Of a stretch of 64,000 bases of DNA, positions 31,732-42,700 are shown in pieces. The notes beneath the pieces were generated by a model that saw nothing but the letters and a program-made list of their open reading frames with translations, searched no databases and was not told where the DNA came from. Numbering within the stretch: position 1 is the stretch's first letter; every line of letters begins with the position of its first letter. The position numbers and the translations under genes are program-made. This DNA comes from Saprospirales bacterium GYS_P2D. Its GTDB lineage: Bacteria; Bacteroidota; Bacteroidia; Chitinophagales; Saprospiraceae. Location: contig WUUP01000010.1 of NCBI GenBank assembly GCA_009833045.1, positions 1 to 64,000 of the forward strand, given 5' to 3'.

Positions 31732-32280
31732 TTATGCAGTCTCGAGCTCGAGCTCTGGCGCTACTGGAAAATCAATAGCGAAGTCCGCCAAATTGTGGAT
31801 ATAGTTGCTGATGATCTTATCTCCGATGACGATCACTACGTCGATCAGATTTGCTTCAGTATATCCAGCAGCGAAGAATGCTTCTTTGGCTGCTTCGCTT
31901 GCATTGCCTCTATTGGCTACAGCCGAAAGAGTAAACTGCGCTAATGCATCCAGCTTCGTATCAAATGAAGCTCTTCCTCCTCTGATCTCTAAGATCTGAT
32001 CATCAGAAAATCCGTTCATCTTGCCGAGCTGTGTGTGGGCAGACTGACAGTATCTACAGCCATTGTACTGGCTCACTACAAGATTGATGATTTCTCTTTC
32101 CTTTGCCTTGAGTGTTGACTTTCTATTCTGCAGAGCGAGATAGTCGCCGAGAGCTGTATCATTCTTAGCGTAGTATGCATAGAGATTTGGGACGAATCCT
32201 AATTGGCTCTTTACATTATCAAAGATCGCTTGGTTGTCAGCTGATACTTCTTCTCTGGTAGGGACATTAAATTTTGACAT
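31732..32280 (-). CDS. AhpD / carboxymuconolactone-decarboxylase-family (alkylhydroperoxidase-like) protein
   Basis: 182 residues. The all-helical CMD fold carries the catalytic motif YNGCRYCQSAHTQLGK (CxxC followed by His, residues ~74-82), as in peroxidase-related AhpD-like proteins that use a dithiol to reduce peroxides. The gene lies 89 bases downstream of an AraC-type regulator in the same direction, so that regulator probably controls it. A terminator follows. Confidence 0.9.
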   Translation of the reverse strand: MSKFNVPTREEVSADNQAIFDNVKSQLGFVPNLYAYYAKNDTALGDYLALQNRKSTLKAKEREIINLVVSQYNGCRYCQSAHTQLGKMNGFSDDQILEIRGGRASFDTKLDALAQFTLSAVANRGNASEAAKEAFFAAGYTEANLIDVVIVIGDKIISNYIHNLADFAIDFPVAPELELETA

Positions 32281-32369
32281 GATTATGATGTTTTTGTTTA
32301 TTGAATTAATTGATGATTCAAAGATGCAGGCACATTCGACCTATCATGTCATCTGGATTTCCTGAGGGC

Positions 32370-33209
32370 TTATCCGTTTTTCCCGACTTCGCTGGATTTG
32401 TAGTCAGCGGGAGATATTCCGGCCTTTTTCTTGAAAAAACGGCTGAAAGACTGCACATCACCAAATCCCAACTCATATCCAATCTCTGTCACGGATAGCT
32501 GGCTATAGCTGAGTAGTCGGCGAGCCTCCAGTATTTTTCGATCTTGGATATACTGTAGTGGTGTCTTAGTCCCGAGTTTTTTAAATAGGTTAGAGAGTGT
32601 CTTTGGCGATTTATAGAGGAGCTCTGCATATTCGGCCACAGTATGCTTTTCTTTGAAGTGCTGCTCTACGAGAAAGTTATAATCTCTCAGGATATCCGAC
32701 TGCTGATTGTCAAGCTGTGAGAGCTCAGTACTATTGCGATAGATCCGAGTGCAGAGGATCAGGATCCGCTTGAGCATCATCTGAAGCATCTCCTCCTGCA
32801 GTTCATCATGTGATCGCATCTCCTGTATGAGCATCTGCCACACCGTATTCAGGATCTGGGCATCTTCTTCATTGGCATGAAATGTCGGTAGCTGCGCCGC
32901 TCCATAAAATAGGATACCTCGACATCCGACCTCGCTATCATGATTGATGATACAGTAGAAGTGCTTATTCCACTTGAGTAGGCGAGCAGCAGATATCTGG
33001 ACGATAGATACCTGATGAAACTCTGTGAAGGCTACGATATCGTCCTTTTGAAAATGATGATGCACACCGTCGATGATGAGCTCACTACCATCCTCCTGAA
33101 ACCACAATAGACTCAGCTCACTGGGAGCTGTCGTGATAAGCTCCAGATGGTCAGTAGCAGATATGTTTTTTACATTGAGAAATTCATCATGCTTGCCAGT
33201 ATAGATCAT
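32370..33209 (-). CDS. AraC-family transcriptional regulator
   Basis: 279 residues. The N-terminal ~150 residues resemble a cupin-like ligand domain (HHHFQKDDIVAFTEFHQV). The C-terminal double helix-turn-helix (~180-275) carries the family signature: TVAEYAELLYKSPKTLSNLFKK, QYIQDRKILEARRLLSYS, then GYELGFGDVQSFSRFFKKKAG. The effector is unknown. The adjacent AhpD-like gene is the likely target. Confidence 0.92.
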   Translation of the reverse strand: MIYTGKHDEFLNVKNISATDHLELITTAPSELSLLWFQEDGSELIIDGVHHHFQKDDIVAFTEFHQVSIVQISAARLLKWNKHFYCIINHDSEVGCRGILFYGAAQLPTFHANEEDAQILNTVWQMLIQEMRSHDELQEEMLQMMLKRILILCTRIYRNSTELSQLDNQQSDILRDYNFLVEQHFKEKHTVAEYAELLYKSPKTLSNLFKKLGTKTPLQYIQDRKILEARRLLSYSQLSVTEIGYELGFGDVQSFSRFFKKKAGISPADYKSSEVGKNG

Positions 33210-33311
33210 AGTTCGTTTTGTTATGACCTATAGAAAGTATAAGGATTCAGCTTAGTTTATTGGCTATAGCCAAAACAGATACATATGTAGTGGCTGCGAC
33301 TTAATGTGAAC

Positions 33312-34610
33312 TTAATGTGTTCGAAGCCATGACCACCGCTCTGCCCAATCCTCCAGTACTTCATCTCTCCATTTGCTGAGTGTTTTTCCTCCTTGTATTT
33401 TACCATCATAGAGAGCGGGATCAGCCTTGTCGGTATACCAATGGTCTCCGACGATATAGTCGGTCTCACGAGAAGGTCCAGGCCATTGATTAGTCACTAT
33501 GATATGACCAGAGAGTCCATCCAAGGCGGGAATGTCGGAAGTGATGTTGAGGGTAAGTGTCTCTGCTTTTTTAGGCATGTATCTGACGGCATATCGCCCA
33601 TCTCCCAGATAGTATCCCGGCCAGCGCTGTACAGACGAGCTGCCATAGGGGACATCGAGGCTAAAGCAAGATGAGTCAGGATGTATGTCGAGCACAGGTC
33701 CAGATAGATGGTATTCTAGCGCTGTAGCGAATGCCACTGAGTCTGTCAGTGTAGACATACCGTCAAAAACAATTCGGGAACTCCGATCTGTACGCTCAAA
33801 ACTACCTCCCCAGCTGTCGCCAGTAGGATCATCGGGATCGCCATGCATGAGGTAGAGTAGAGACGGTGTATCTCCCATCTTGATCTCGCCACCATAGTAC
33901 GATCTGAAGTCAGCACCCAGCATTCCTGCACCACGGATATGCTGATCATAGTAGTCAGTGCGGTCTATCTCATCGATTTCGGAGGAAGAGAAGAATCCAT
34001 AGTAGCTACTATTCACCTCTATAAACCACAAATCCGGATAATGCTCTACGATATATGCATAGCTATTGGCGCTCCATTTTTTATTAGGTCCACCGATCCA
34101 GTATATCCTGATATGATCTGCTATATCGGGATGGTCATGTAGAGCCTGTGCCACATCCTCGAGCCCTCCCCAGACTAATATCCAGAGGGGCCTTTCATCC
34201 GGCTGCATGGCACATTTGGCGATCCATTCTGAGCCTTCTGTTGCTTTTCGATATCCCTTGTAGGGGGCATTACCACGTACGCTTTGCTTAGTGATGGATC
34301 GGAGAGAGGCAGGACTATGCCATCCCTCTGCATGATCTCTTAGCACAGGTAAATCCTGCTCGTAGAGATCGATCATACGCAGGATCTCACGAGTACTCCC
34401 AGATCCATAGGAGGGAGATGATACGAGTCCCTCTATATCAAAAAGATGATTGTACATGAGTAGATGTGCCATTGACTGATTGTCATCAGGGTCGGTACCT
34501 CCGATATCTGTGCTGATGAGTATGCGTGGTTTGCTTTTTACTGTGCTCAGTGGCTGACCAGCGCAGGCGAATAAGAATGATATGGAGTAGAGGAGTATAG
34601 CTTTATACAT
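33312..34610 (-). CDS. Nucleoside-hydrolase-like lipoprotein (DUF1593 type)
   Basis: 432 residues. A lipoprotein signal ends at a lipobox (SFLFAC, Cys16). The N-terminal ~270 residues carry the inosine-uridine nucleoside hydrolase-like pattern ILISTDIGGTDPDDNQSMAH with the clustered Asp residues, then WILVWGGLEDVAQAL and YWIGGPNKKW, as in the DUF1593/Sde182 family found with polysaccharide degradation. The C-terminal ~110 residues form a beta domain also typical of that family. A glycan-related hydrolase is likely; nucleosides need not be the substrate. Confidence 0.85.
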   Translation of the reverse strand: MYKAILLYSISFLFACAGQPLSTVKSKPRILISTDIGGTDPDDNQSMAHLLMYNHLFDIEGLVSSPSYGSGSTREILRMIDLYEQDLPVLRDHAEGWHSPASLRSITKQSVRGNAPYKGYRKATEGSEWIAKCAMQPDERPLWILVWGGLEDVAQALHDHPDIADHIRIYWIGGPNKKWSANSYAYIVEHYPDLWFIEVNSSYYGFFSSSEIDEIDRTDYYDQHIRGAGMLGADFRSYYGGEIKMGDTPSLLYLMHGDPDDPTGDSWGGSFERTDRSSRIVFDGMSTLTDSVAFATALEYHLSGPVLDIHPDSSCFSLDVPYGSSSVQRWPGYYLGDGRYAVRYMPKKAETLTLNITSDIPALDGLSGHIIVTNQWPGPSRETDYIVGDHWYTDKADPALYDGKIQGGKTLSKWRDEVLEDWAERWSWLRTH

Positions 34611-35150
34611 ATCTCGATGATGATAAAGTGAATGAATAAAAACCAGTGTATCTCCATATTATCCACCCAAGATAATCAAAGTCGAATAAAATGAACGAGA
34701 GCCAAAACAATACTATCTGTGATCTGTGAAGATCTTGATACGCATCTCTGTTAAATTCATTCTTAAGGTATATTTTATTACATGATTACAATATCAAGTT
34801 AGGTCAATATAGATAGTAGCGGAGTCAGCAGATTACGTGATTAACTCTTCTATGAGTATTTCTGAAATAGAGTATTTATTGGATTTTAGATCAGTGGCGT
34901 ATTTTTCAAAATTCTTTAAAAAATCTACCGAGTATTCTCCAAGTGAATATCGTTGATTGAAGAATCAAGAAGTTGGTGGATCATAAATGTTACTTTAATA
35001 TTGATAGTGTATGTTGCGTCATTTGATCTTGTGATCACATCATATATTGGTCAACACCAACATTTTATCCTTGAGAATAACTCATTCATCTATTTATTTT
35101 TATCGTTAAAGTGTTTTTAGCTTGATTCGTATCCTGTAATCGCAGAGCTG
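34611..35150. other. Divergent intergenic region before the efflux operon
   Basis: 540 AT-rich bases without a gene. It must hold the promoters of the lipoprotein gene (minus) and the efflux operon (plus). A 14-base inverted repeat TTGGTCAACACCAA near 35049-35062, about 90 bases before the ATPase start, could be an operator, but there is no regulator gene beside it. Confidence 0.4.
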
Positions 35151-35825
35151 ATGATCACTATCAAAGAACTAAATAAATCCTACAAGACAGACTTCAATGA
35201 GCTGCATGTCCTCAAGGGTATCGATCTCGAGATCCGAGAGGGAGAGCTCGTATCTATCATGGGATCATCAGGATCAGGTAAGTCCACACTACTCAATATC
35301 CTTGGTATCTTAGATGACTATGACACCGGAGAGTACTGGCTCAATGGACAGCTGATCAATAAATCCCTGACGGAGAAACAAGCAGCGTACTATCGCAATC
35401 AGTTTATTGGATTTGTCTTTCAATCGTTCAACTTACTTCCTTTCAAGACTGCTAAGGAAAACGTCGCTCTGCCACTATACTATCAGAAGGTGCCACGTGC
35501 AGAGCGTCAGGCTCTCGCCGTGGAGTACCTGGATCAGGTAGGGCTCAAGGACTGGGCTGATCACTATCCCAATCAGATGTCAGGTGGACAGCAGCAGCGG
35601 GTAGCAATAGCTCGAGCTCTCATCAGTCAGCCTAAAGTAGTATTGGCCGATGAGCCTACAGGAGCCCTTGATAGTGTCACTACAGAGGAGGTGATGAATA
35701 TCTTCAGGAGATTTAACGCTCAAGGGATCACTATGGTCATCGTCACACATGAGGATGAGATCGCAAATCAGACTAATCGGATCATCCGTATCAAGGATGG
35801 TCTCATCGAAAGCACTGGCTTATGA
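35151..35825 (+). CDS. ABC transporter ATPase, MacB/LolD type
   Basis: 224 residues. Walker A is GSSGSGKST (~40), the Q-loop is in FVFQSFNLLP, the signature is MSGGQQQRVAIARAL (~142) and Walker B is VVLADEPTGALD. This is the compact ATPase of the MacB/FtsE/LolD class that drives mechanotransmission rather than transport through a channel. It overlaps the next gene by four bases and heads a four-gene operon with two permeases and a membrane-fusion adaptor. Confidence 0.95.
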   Translation: MITIKELNKSYKTDFNELHVLKGIDLEIREGELVSIMGSSGSGKSTLLNILGILDDYDTGEYWLNGQLINKSLTEKQAAYYRNQFIGFVFQSFNLLPFKTAKENVALPLYYQKVPRAERQALAVEYLDQVGLKDWADHYPNQMSGGQQQRVAIARALISQPKVVLADEPTGALDSVTTEEVMNIFRRFNAQGITMVIVTHEDEIANQTNRIIRIKDGLIESTGL

Positions 35826-37048
35826 TCGACTGGGACAAGTGGCAAGAGATATTTGACTCGATCAACCGGCATCGACTACGTACAGCGCTGACAGCCTTTG
35901 GTGTGGCGTGGGGTATCTTCATGCTCGTGATACTGCTGGGAGCCGGCCAAGGCCTCCAAAATGGAGTCGCTTACAATTTTGAAGGAGATGCACTCAATAG
36001 TCTCTGGATCAATACCGGCAGCACCTCTAAGGCCTACAAAGGACTTGCAGAAGGTCGCCGTGTCAAACTGACAAACGATGATTATGACTTTCTCATTGAG
36101 CAATTCGACGAGATCAATAAAATAAGTGGCAAGTACTTCCTCCGATGGAATACGATCGTCACCTATGGTAATAAGACGCAGACCTACTCTGTGCAAGGGA
36201 CTCATGTCGATGGGGCCTTTATAGAGAGTCTCCAGATCCTCGAGGGGCGATATGTCAATCAGCGAGATCTGGATGAGCTACGTAAAGTCGCCGTCATCGG
36301 TCGAGACGTCAGAGATGAGTTTTTTCCTGATACTGACCCGATCGGAAAAGAGCTAAAAGTAGAAGGAAGTATCTATAAGATCATTGGTGTATTCTATGAT
36401 CAAGAAGAAGGGCGTACCATGCAGCGGCTGTACTTACCAATTACTACATTACAGAGCGTCTACTCTGAGTTTAATCATATAGATGAGTTAGTCATAGATA
36501 TGGGCTCATTGGGCTTTGAAGAGATGGTCATGGTCGAGGATGCTATCAAGCGAATGCTCAGTGAGCGAAAGCTCGTAGATCCCGAGGATCGTCAGGCTAT
36601 ACGTATCTGGAATATGGCTCGTGAATATAAATCCTTCATGGGGCTCATGGCGGCTATCAAAGGCATCATGTGGATCGTAGGGATATTCTCCATCATAGCT
36701 GGAGTCATAGGCGTCAGCAATATCATGCTCATCATCGTCAAGGATCGGACTAAAGAAATAGGTATTCGAAAAGCCCTCGGCGCTACACCGAGATCTATCA
36801 TCGGGATGATTTTTCAAGAGTCGATATTCATCACAGCGATATCGGGTTATCTGGGATTAGCGATGGGAATCGGAGTCTTAGCACTCCTGAGAGGTATGGA
36901 GAGTGAGTTTTTCAGACAGCCAGAGATTAATATCTGGATCGCCATTGCCGCTACTATGATCTTGATATTAGCGGGAGCGCTGGCAGGATTTCTGCCCGCA
37001 CTACAGGCTGCTCGTATTAATCCTGTCAAAGCCATAAAATCCGAATAG
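35822..37048 (+). CDS. MacB-type ABC permease, first copy
   Basis: 408 residues. An N-terminal transmembrane helix (~18-42) precedes a periplasmic MacB core domain (~45-270) and three C-terminal FtsX-type helices (~285-310, 330-355, 370-395). The conserved loop SNIMLIIVKDRTKEIGIRKALGA, which couples to the ATPase, is present. It starts within the ATPase gene (ATGA overlap) and is followed after one base by a second, related permease; the two probably form a heterodimer. Confidence 0.93.
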   Translation: MIDWDKWQEIFDSINRHRLRTALTAFGVAWGIFMLVILLGAGQGLQNGVAYNFEGDALNSLWINTGSTSKAYKGLAEGRRVKLTNDDYDFLIEQFDEINKISGKYFLRWNTIVTYGNKTQTYSVQGTHVDGAFIESLQILEGRYVNQRDLDELRKVAVIGRDVRDEFFPDTDPIGKELKVEGSIYKIIGVFYDQEEGRTMQRLYLPITTLQSVYSEFNHIDELVIDMGSLGFEEMVMVEDAIKRMLSERKLVDPEDRQAIRIWNMAREYKSFMGLMAAIKGIMWIVGIFSIIAGVIGVSNIMLIIVKDRTKEIGIRKALGATPRSIIGMIFQESIFITAISGYLGLAMGIGVLALLRGMESEFFRQPEINIWIAIAATMILILAGALAGFLPALQAARINPVKAIKSE

Positions 37049-37049
37049 T

Positions 37050-38306
37050 ATGAGAGGAATATTTGACGCAGATAAATGGCAAGAGATATTCGCTACTATT
37101 CGCAAGAATAAACTCCGAAGCTTCCTGACCGCACTGGGTGTGTTTTGGGGAATATTCATGCTCGTCTTCCTCCTTGGTATGGGCAAAGGACTCGAAAACG
37201 GAGTGTATAAAGATTTTGGCAGTCGAGCCAAAAATGTTATGTACATCTGGTCATCTCGTACGACCATGCCGTACAAAGGATTCCCGGCAGGGAGATATGC
37301 AAGACTGAAGCTGGATAATATTGATGTCCTCAGAGATAAAGTAGAAGAAATAGATCTTATCGCTCCGAGAAATGAGGTTGGGCCTTTCAGAGTAGAGTAT
37401 AAAGGAGAAGGGGCAGATTATAGCGTCAGAGGCGAGCTCACGGATATGCCGATCATAGAGGCATTCGTCATACACGAAGGGAGATATATCAATGATGGAG
37501 ATATCGCACAGGCCAGAAAGGTCGCTACCATCGGTACTACCGTCAAAGATGTGCTATTTGGCGATAAGAATGCCATCGGGGAGCATATCACCATCAAAGG
37601 AATAGACTTCAGAGTGGTCGGAGTATTCGGTCCGGAGCAGCAGAAAGAGTGGAATCGCTCCGACATGGAGTCCGTAGTGGTGCCGCTGTCTACGCTGAGT
37701 AGAGCATTCGGCACGGCGAATAGGGTAGACTACATGGTGGTCTCCGCTAAGCCAGGAGTGCACGTCGCCGATATGGATCCTAAGATCAAGCGCATACTCA
37801 AGGAGCTCAATAGCATACATCCTGACGATCCGCAAGGCATCGGAGGATTCAATCTGGAGAAGGAATTTCAACAGATACAGGGTCTCTTCTTAGGGATCAA
37901 GGTATTCTTATGGTTCGTCGGGATCGGTACGCTACTGGCCGGGATCATCGGAGTGAGCAATATCATGCTGATCATCGTCAAAGAACGAACGAAAGAAATA
38001 GGCATCCGAAAAGCCCTCGGAGCGACACCGGGCTCTATCATCAGTATGATATTGACGGAGTCGGTATTCATCACGGCGCTATCGGGCTATCTGGGTATCG
38101 TACTGGGCACATTCATGATCTGGGGCATCAAGACTCTACTGGATATGAGTGGTGGCGAGACTGAAAATTTTCATAATCCAGAAGTCAACTGGTATGTAGG
38201 ACTGGCGGCTCTGATCGTACTCGTAGTCGCTGGCATGGTCGCTGGACTCATACCTGCACTTCAAGCCTCCAAGGTCAATCCCGTAGTCGCACTGAAGGAT
38301 GAATAA
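37050..38306 (+). CDS. MacB-type ABC permease, second copy
   Basis: 418 residues, with the same layout as its upstream neighbour: one N-terminal helix, a periplasmic core and three C-terminal helices including SNIMLIIVKERTKEIGIRKALGATPGSI. The near-identical coupling loop but diverged periplasmic part point to an old tandem duplication. With one ATPase for two permeases, an asymmetric transporter is likely. Confidence 0.93.
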   Translation: MRGIFDADKWQEIFATIRKNKLRSFLTALGVFWGIFMLVFLLGMGKGLENGVYKDFGSRAKNVMYIWSSRTTMPYKGFPAGRYARLKLDNIDVLRDKVEEIDLIAPRNEVGPFRVEYKGEGADYSVRGELTDMPIIEAFVIHEGRYINDGDIAQARKVATIGTTVKDVLFGDKNAIGEHITIKGIDFRVVGVFGPEQQKEWNRSDMESVVVPLSTLSRAFGTANRVDYMVVSAKPGVHVADMDPKIKRILKELNSIHPDDPQGIGGFNLEKEFQQIQGLFLGIKVFLWFVGIGTLLAGIIGVSNIMLIIVKERTKEIGIRKALGATPGSIISMILTESVFITALSGYLGIVLGTFMIWGIKTLLDMSGGETENFHNPEVNWYVGLAALIVLVVAGMVAGLIPALQASKVNPVVALKDE

Positions 38307-38346
38307 ATATTGATAATCAATTAATTAGAAGATAAATACTGAACTA

Positions 38347-39603
38347 ATGAATAAAGGATGTTTAATCGGTGTAGGACTCATGCTGCTCTTAGTGACCGCA
38401 GGATTAGGCTACTACTTTGTCTCTCAGGGCAATAGTGGTCCCGTAGAATACGAGAGTACTAAGGCAGAGGTCAAAGACATATTAGTCAAGGCGGTAGCTA
38501 CAGGATCTATCAAGCCACGACTCGAGGTCAATGTCAAGCCACAAGTATCAGGTGTGGTAGATGAGCTCTATGTAGAGGCAGGTGAGATGGTGTCTAAAGG
38601 TCAGCGACTCGCTAAGATCAAACTCGTACCCTCGGAGGTCAATATCAATAGTGCTCGATCCAATGTGGAGCTGGCTCGTATCCGTGTCAAGGAATCAGAG
38701 CGTGAGCTACAGCGACAGCAGGAGGTATATAGCAAGAAGCTCGATGTGCAGGAGACTGGACGCAGTCTCGAGGTGGCTCGCCAAGAAGAAGAGCGAAATA
38801 GAAAACTCCTCAATGAAGGGATCATCTCCGAGCAACAGTACAACCAGTTTAAGCTGGATCTCGATCTCGCACAAAATGCCTACGACAATGCATCACTACT
38901 ATCATCTAATAACATCCAACAGGTACAAGCTCAGCTGGATATCAGCAAGCAAGAACTGGCTGCTGCCGAAAATAACCTACAGCTACTCAGAGAAGGTCGC
39001 ACTAATCGATCTAATCAAGTATCAAATATCGTAGTGGCTACTGTAGATGGTATGGTCCTCGACGTGCCGGTAGAAGAAGGCTCATCGGTCATCGAGCGAA
39101 ATAATTTCAATGAAGGGACCAGCATCGCAGTGATCGCTGATATGAACTCGCTCATATTCGAAGGGAAAGTCGATGAATCAGATGTAGGAAAGCTCTCTGA
39201 AGGCATGGATCTGATCCTGACAGTAGGAGCGATACCGGATGATAAGTTCGATGCATTATTAGAATTCATATCGCCAAAAGGAGAAGAAGAAGAGGGTGTA
39301 GTGAAGTTTGAAGTGAAGGCTGCGCTTAAACCATATAGCGAAGACATCTTCCTCAGAGCTGGATACAGTGCCAATGGTGATATCATCATCGATCGACGTG
39401 ACGAGGTAGTCGCTGTCCAAGAGCGTGATGTCATCTACGAGGATGACGAAAAAACTTTCGTAGAGATCACTACTGGCGAACAACAATTTGAAAAAAAGGA
39501 AGTTAAATTAGGGTTGTCTGATGGCTTATACGTAGAGGTCACAGAAGGTCTCGATACCACGACACAATATAAGATACAGTTAGATCCTGACGCCGGAAAA
39601 TAA
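38347..39603 (+). CDS. HlyD/MacA-type periplasmic adaptor (membrane fusion protein)
   Basis: 418 residues. An N-terminal signal anchor (~5-25) leads to a split lipoyl/biotinyl-like domain (VNVKPQVSGVVDELYVEAGEMVSKGQRLAKI and, after the hairpin, VVATVDGMVLDVPVEEGS) that flanks a long alpha-helical coiled coil (~95-215). Beta-barrel and membrane-proximal domains follow. It would link the MacB-like permeases to an outer-membrane TolC channel encoded elsewhere. Substrates may be antibiotics, peptides or lipids. A terminator follows. Confidence 0.92.
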   Translation: MNKGCLIGVGLMLLLVTAGLGYYFVSQGNSGPVEYESTKAEVKDILVKAVATGSIKPRLEVNVKPQVSGVVDELYVEAGEMVSKGQRLAKIKLVPSEVNINSARSNVELARIRVKESERELQRQQEVYSKKLDVQETGRSLEVARQEEERNRKLLNEGIISEQQYNQFKLDLDLAQNAYDNASLLSSNNIQQVQAQLDISKQELAAAENNLQLLREGRTNRSNQVSNIVVATVDGMVLDVPVEEGSSVIERNNFNEGTSIAVIADMNSLIFEGKVDESDVGKLSEGMDLILTVGAIPDDKFDALLEFISPKGEEEEGVVKFEVKAALKPYSEDIFLRAGYSANGDIIIDRRDEVVAVQERDVIYEDDEKTFVEITTGEQQFEKKEVKLGLSDGLYVEVTEGLDTTTQYKIQLDPDAGK

Positions 39604-39632
39604 AGTTTGAAAGTTGGTTTAATTTTGTTTTG

Positions 39633-39663
39633 AAAGGTCTATGTTCACTGGCATAGGCCTTTT
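39633..39663 (+). terminator. Terminator after the efflux operon
   Basis: Eleven-base stem (AAAGGTCTATG / CATAGGCCTTT, one mismatch) with an eight-base loop, running into TTTTAC and TTTTT. It lies 30 bases after the adaptor stop. Confidence 0.78.
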
Positions 39664-39733
39664 ACTTTTTAAGGGCTTTATTATCATGTCATTTGATCAG
39701 GAATTCGATCTGATGGACTGGCAGATACAAGGC

Positions 39734-39797
39734 CCTTAGGTACGGTGGTGTGAGAGGTGCACTGGCGGTCATTCGGCTGTCAGCTACCTACTCGATT
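39734..39797 (+). mobile_element. Possible remnant of a group II intron 3' end
   Basis: The run GTACGGTGGTGTGAGAGG, a wobble-containing nine-base hairpin (about 39761-39782) and CTACCTACTCGATT resemble the domain V-VI 3' end of Bacteroidota group II introns, recalled from memory. The 5' strand of domain V does not pair convincingly and no reverse transcriptase is nearby, so at most this is debris. It touches the stop codon of the SMEK-STAND gene. Confidence 0.3.
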
Positions 39798-42700
39798 ACA
39801 GGCTGGCTATTAATTCGTTAGATACTTTATTTTCAATTGAAGCATCTACAACAGCCAACCCTCTAACTATACTTTCAATGTTAGTTACTTGATTACTCTT
39901 TAGTTTAATTTTTTTCAACAATACTTCTTTACTTAATTCTAATAATTTTAAAGCTTCGTAATTCATCTGAGATTTTGATAGTTCTATAATTCCTGGTATT
40001 GATTTAGTCAAATCTTGATCATTTATATCTTTTACAAAATTTTTAAGATTGTTATTTAAGTATGTTTTTACTGGATCAATATAACTTTCTTCGAAATCGG
40101 TTATTCTTCTTAACATCTGAAAGATAATACTTAAACTATTTGATCCAGTATGTGATTTGGACAATTTAGAAAGAAATCTTCCTTCTAAATATTTTTTGGT
40201 GATGCCTCTATTGATTTTCAGACCATATGAAAAAGTGCTAAGGAATTGCTCAAATGGCAGTTGTTTGAATCTGCTATTTTGATTTACTTGATAATCGAGG
40301 TATTTGTTGAAGACAGTTTCAATTAAAGAGTCGCAATTATCTTCCCGATTTAGAAACAACCATGTTCGAAATTTGTATAATTGCTCTGTTATCTGATATG
40401 CACTTAACGGCCCCTTTATGGTAGCTTTGAAGAGAATGGCTGGATCTACTTTTTGAAAAGAAGAAGTTACTTGATGTTTGTTTACTTTTCTGATAGAGGT
40501 TAAGTAATGTTCTAGTTTGGTGAATTTATTATTTCTTATAAATTCTTCGATTTGCTTAGTCGATATATCAGTATATGTGCTTTTGAATTCTGCGAGTCTG
40601 TTATTAATCAGAATTTCAGTTTCAGTAGAAATTCCATTCTTCAAATTGTACTTAGGGTTGTCAAGAAGAAGCTTGATTAACCTGAGTGTTTCAATTTTAC
40701 TACAATCCTGCAATAAAAAATGGAATCGTTTTGAATTAAAATAGTAATACAGTAATGGATAAATTGTATCAATAAATCTATCGAATTTGCAAAGCTCTTG
40801 TACCCTCAAAACTATAGATCCTAGTGATTGCTCTCTGTTCAAGTAGTTGAGAATTATACCTTCAGATATTAACTCTGCAAGTAGCTTAATAGAATAAGGA
40901 CGATTAATATATCTTATGTCAGATAGGGCTTTTAAACAAGATGATAAGTTTGAATCTTTGGTACTATTTTCAAAGCGACTTCTTATGGTTGGTTCTTCCC
41001 ACAATTGATGTGCAATTCCAGTTCCTATAGTATCATCAATTGACTGAAATTCTCTAAGTGCAATTCCAATTTTATCACAAGTAAGTCTTCTATTGTTGTT
41101 AATGAACTTGTCAAAGTTTAGAATATCTACTATCCCGCTCAGCAATATTCTAGATTGGTTTGAGGTATTCAGCTCTGACAAAACCATTGATAGTTGACTA
41201 AGTTCATATAATTCCATGACCTTTAAATACCACGTTGGGAAGTCGTAGGTATTAAGAATTCTATGAACAGTACCTTCAGCAAATTTCTTCTTACTAATTG
41301 ATTTAGCAAGTTCTGTGATTCTTGTTTGTCGACTATTCTCTGGGCTTTTATTCTTCTTAATATATGAGTTTATCTGTCCACCTATTTCTTCATCGCTCTT
41401 TAGAGATTGATATATTTCGTAATCCAAACTATCATAGATCAATAGGGGCGATTTCTCTAATTTATATTTTATGAAATTTCTGTATAGACTAAGATTGTCT
41501 TTGTCTATTGAATTTAAGTTGTTACTAATTATTTGAACTAATGGGTTTCTGGTTCCTTCTGAGGTGTTTATTGTTTGCAAGTTTAGAATCTCACTTTTAA
41601 CCGTATCAAGAATTAAAATATTCGCTATGTGCTTTGATCGACCTTCGTGAAGCCCTATTAGGAGCTGATTAATGTTTAGATTACTGATATTTGGTTGTTC
41701 ATTAATGTAGATCGTCAACCAATTTCCAATATCAATATCGTCAAACGAATTCCGTATTGAGCAAGATTGGAAAATTGCTTTTGCAATTTCACGATGCTGA
41801 TATCTATAATATTCTGATTTTCGAATTCTTTGTAGTAAGCCTATTTTTTCCAGTTCAGGGATTTCTTCTCTTCCACTTCTGTACATCCTTGTTGGAATAT
41901 CGTGCATTCCTAAATATGCCGATATAAATAGTGCATTTGTTTGAAAGTCGCTAAGATTCTGATCTTCGAAAAAATTATCTAAAATTTCTGATTCTTCTAA
42001 TTCACTAAATTTTATACTTGAACCCTTTTCGATCCAATGTGATAATGCCAAACTTAGCTTAACTAAATTATTTCGATATTTATTTGTTACAACTTCTATA
42101 TTTCCAATTTTCCACTCCCTACTTTTCAATAGTTGGCTCGTTCGCTTTCTAACAATACCAATAACCTTTTGGGCTTGATTTGTTTTATTATCAATATAGA
42201 ACTTAGGAACTCCTATTAATAAACTCCGAATCTCATTCGTTGGTCTTGCGATATAGATGGGCTTTATCCAAGGAAATGTGAATAATTTTTTCCTGATTCT
42301 CTTTAATAATTTAACATTCAAATGAGCATCATCAATAATCAAAATCGAATGGTTGAAAGATAGCTGATAGAGATCTTCCATTAAGCCATCCGTTTCAAGA
42401 GTAGAATCAGAAATGAAAAAATCTAAGTAGTATACTTTGTGTAGAAAACTTATTTCATATGAAAGACTCTTTGCGAATTCTGTTTTACCACTACAAGGTG
42501 AACCTAAAATTAGTAGCTCTTTGCTTGAGTTTGAAATTTGATGGGTAATTTCTTTTTTAAGAGAGATTTCATCTCTGGTAAAATAAAGAGAATTATCCTT
42601 GAAGTCATTTTGTAAAACACTGACATAATTTAATGCATTTACTCCTCTGAAGTCGCTTTCCATTTCAGCACGAATAAATTCATGTAGATAATTTCTTCTT

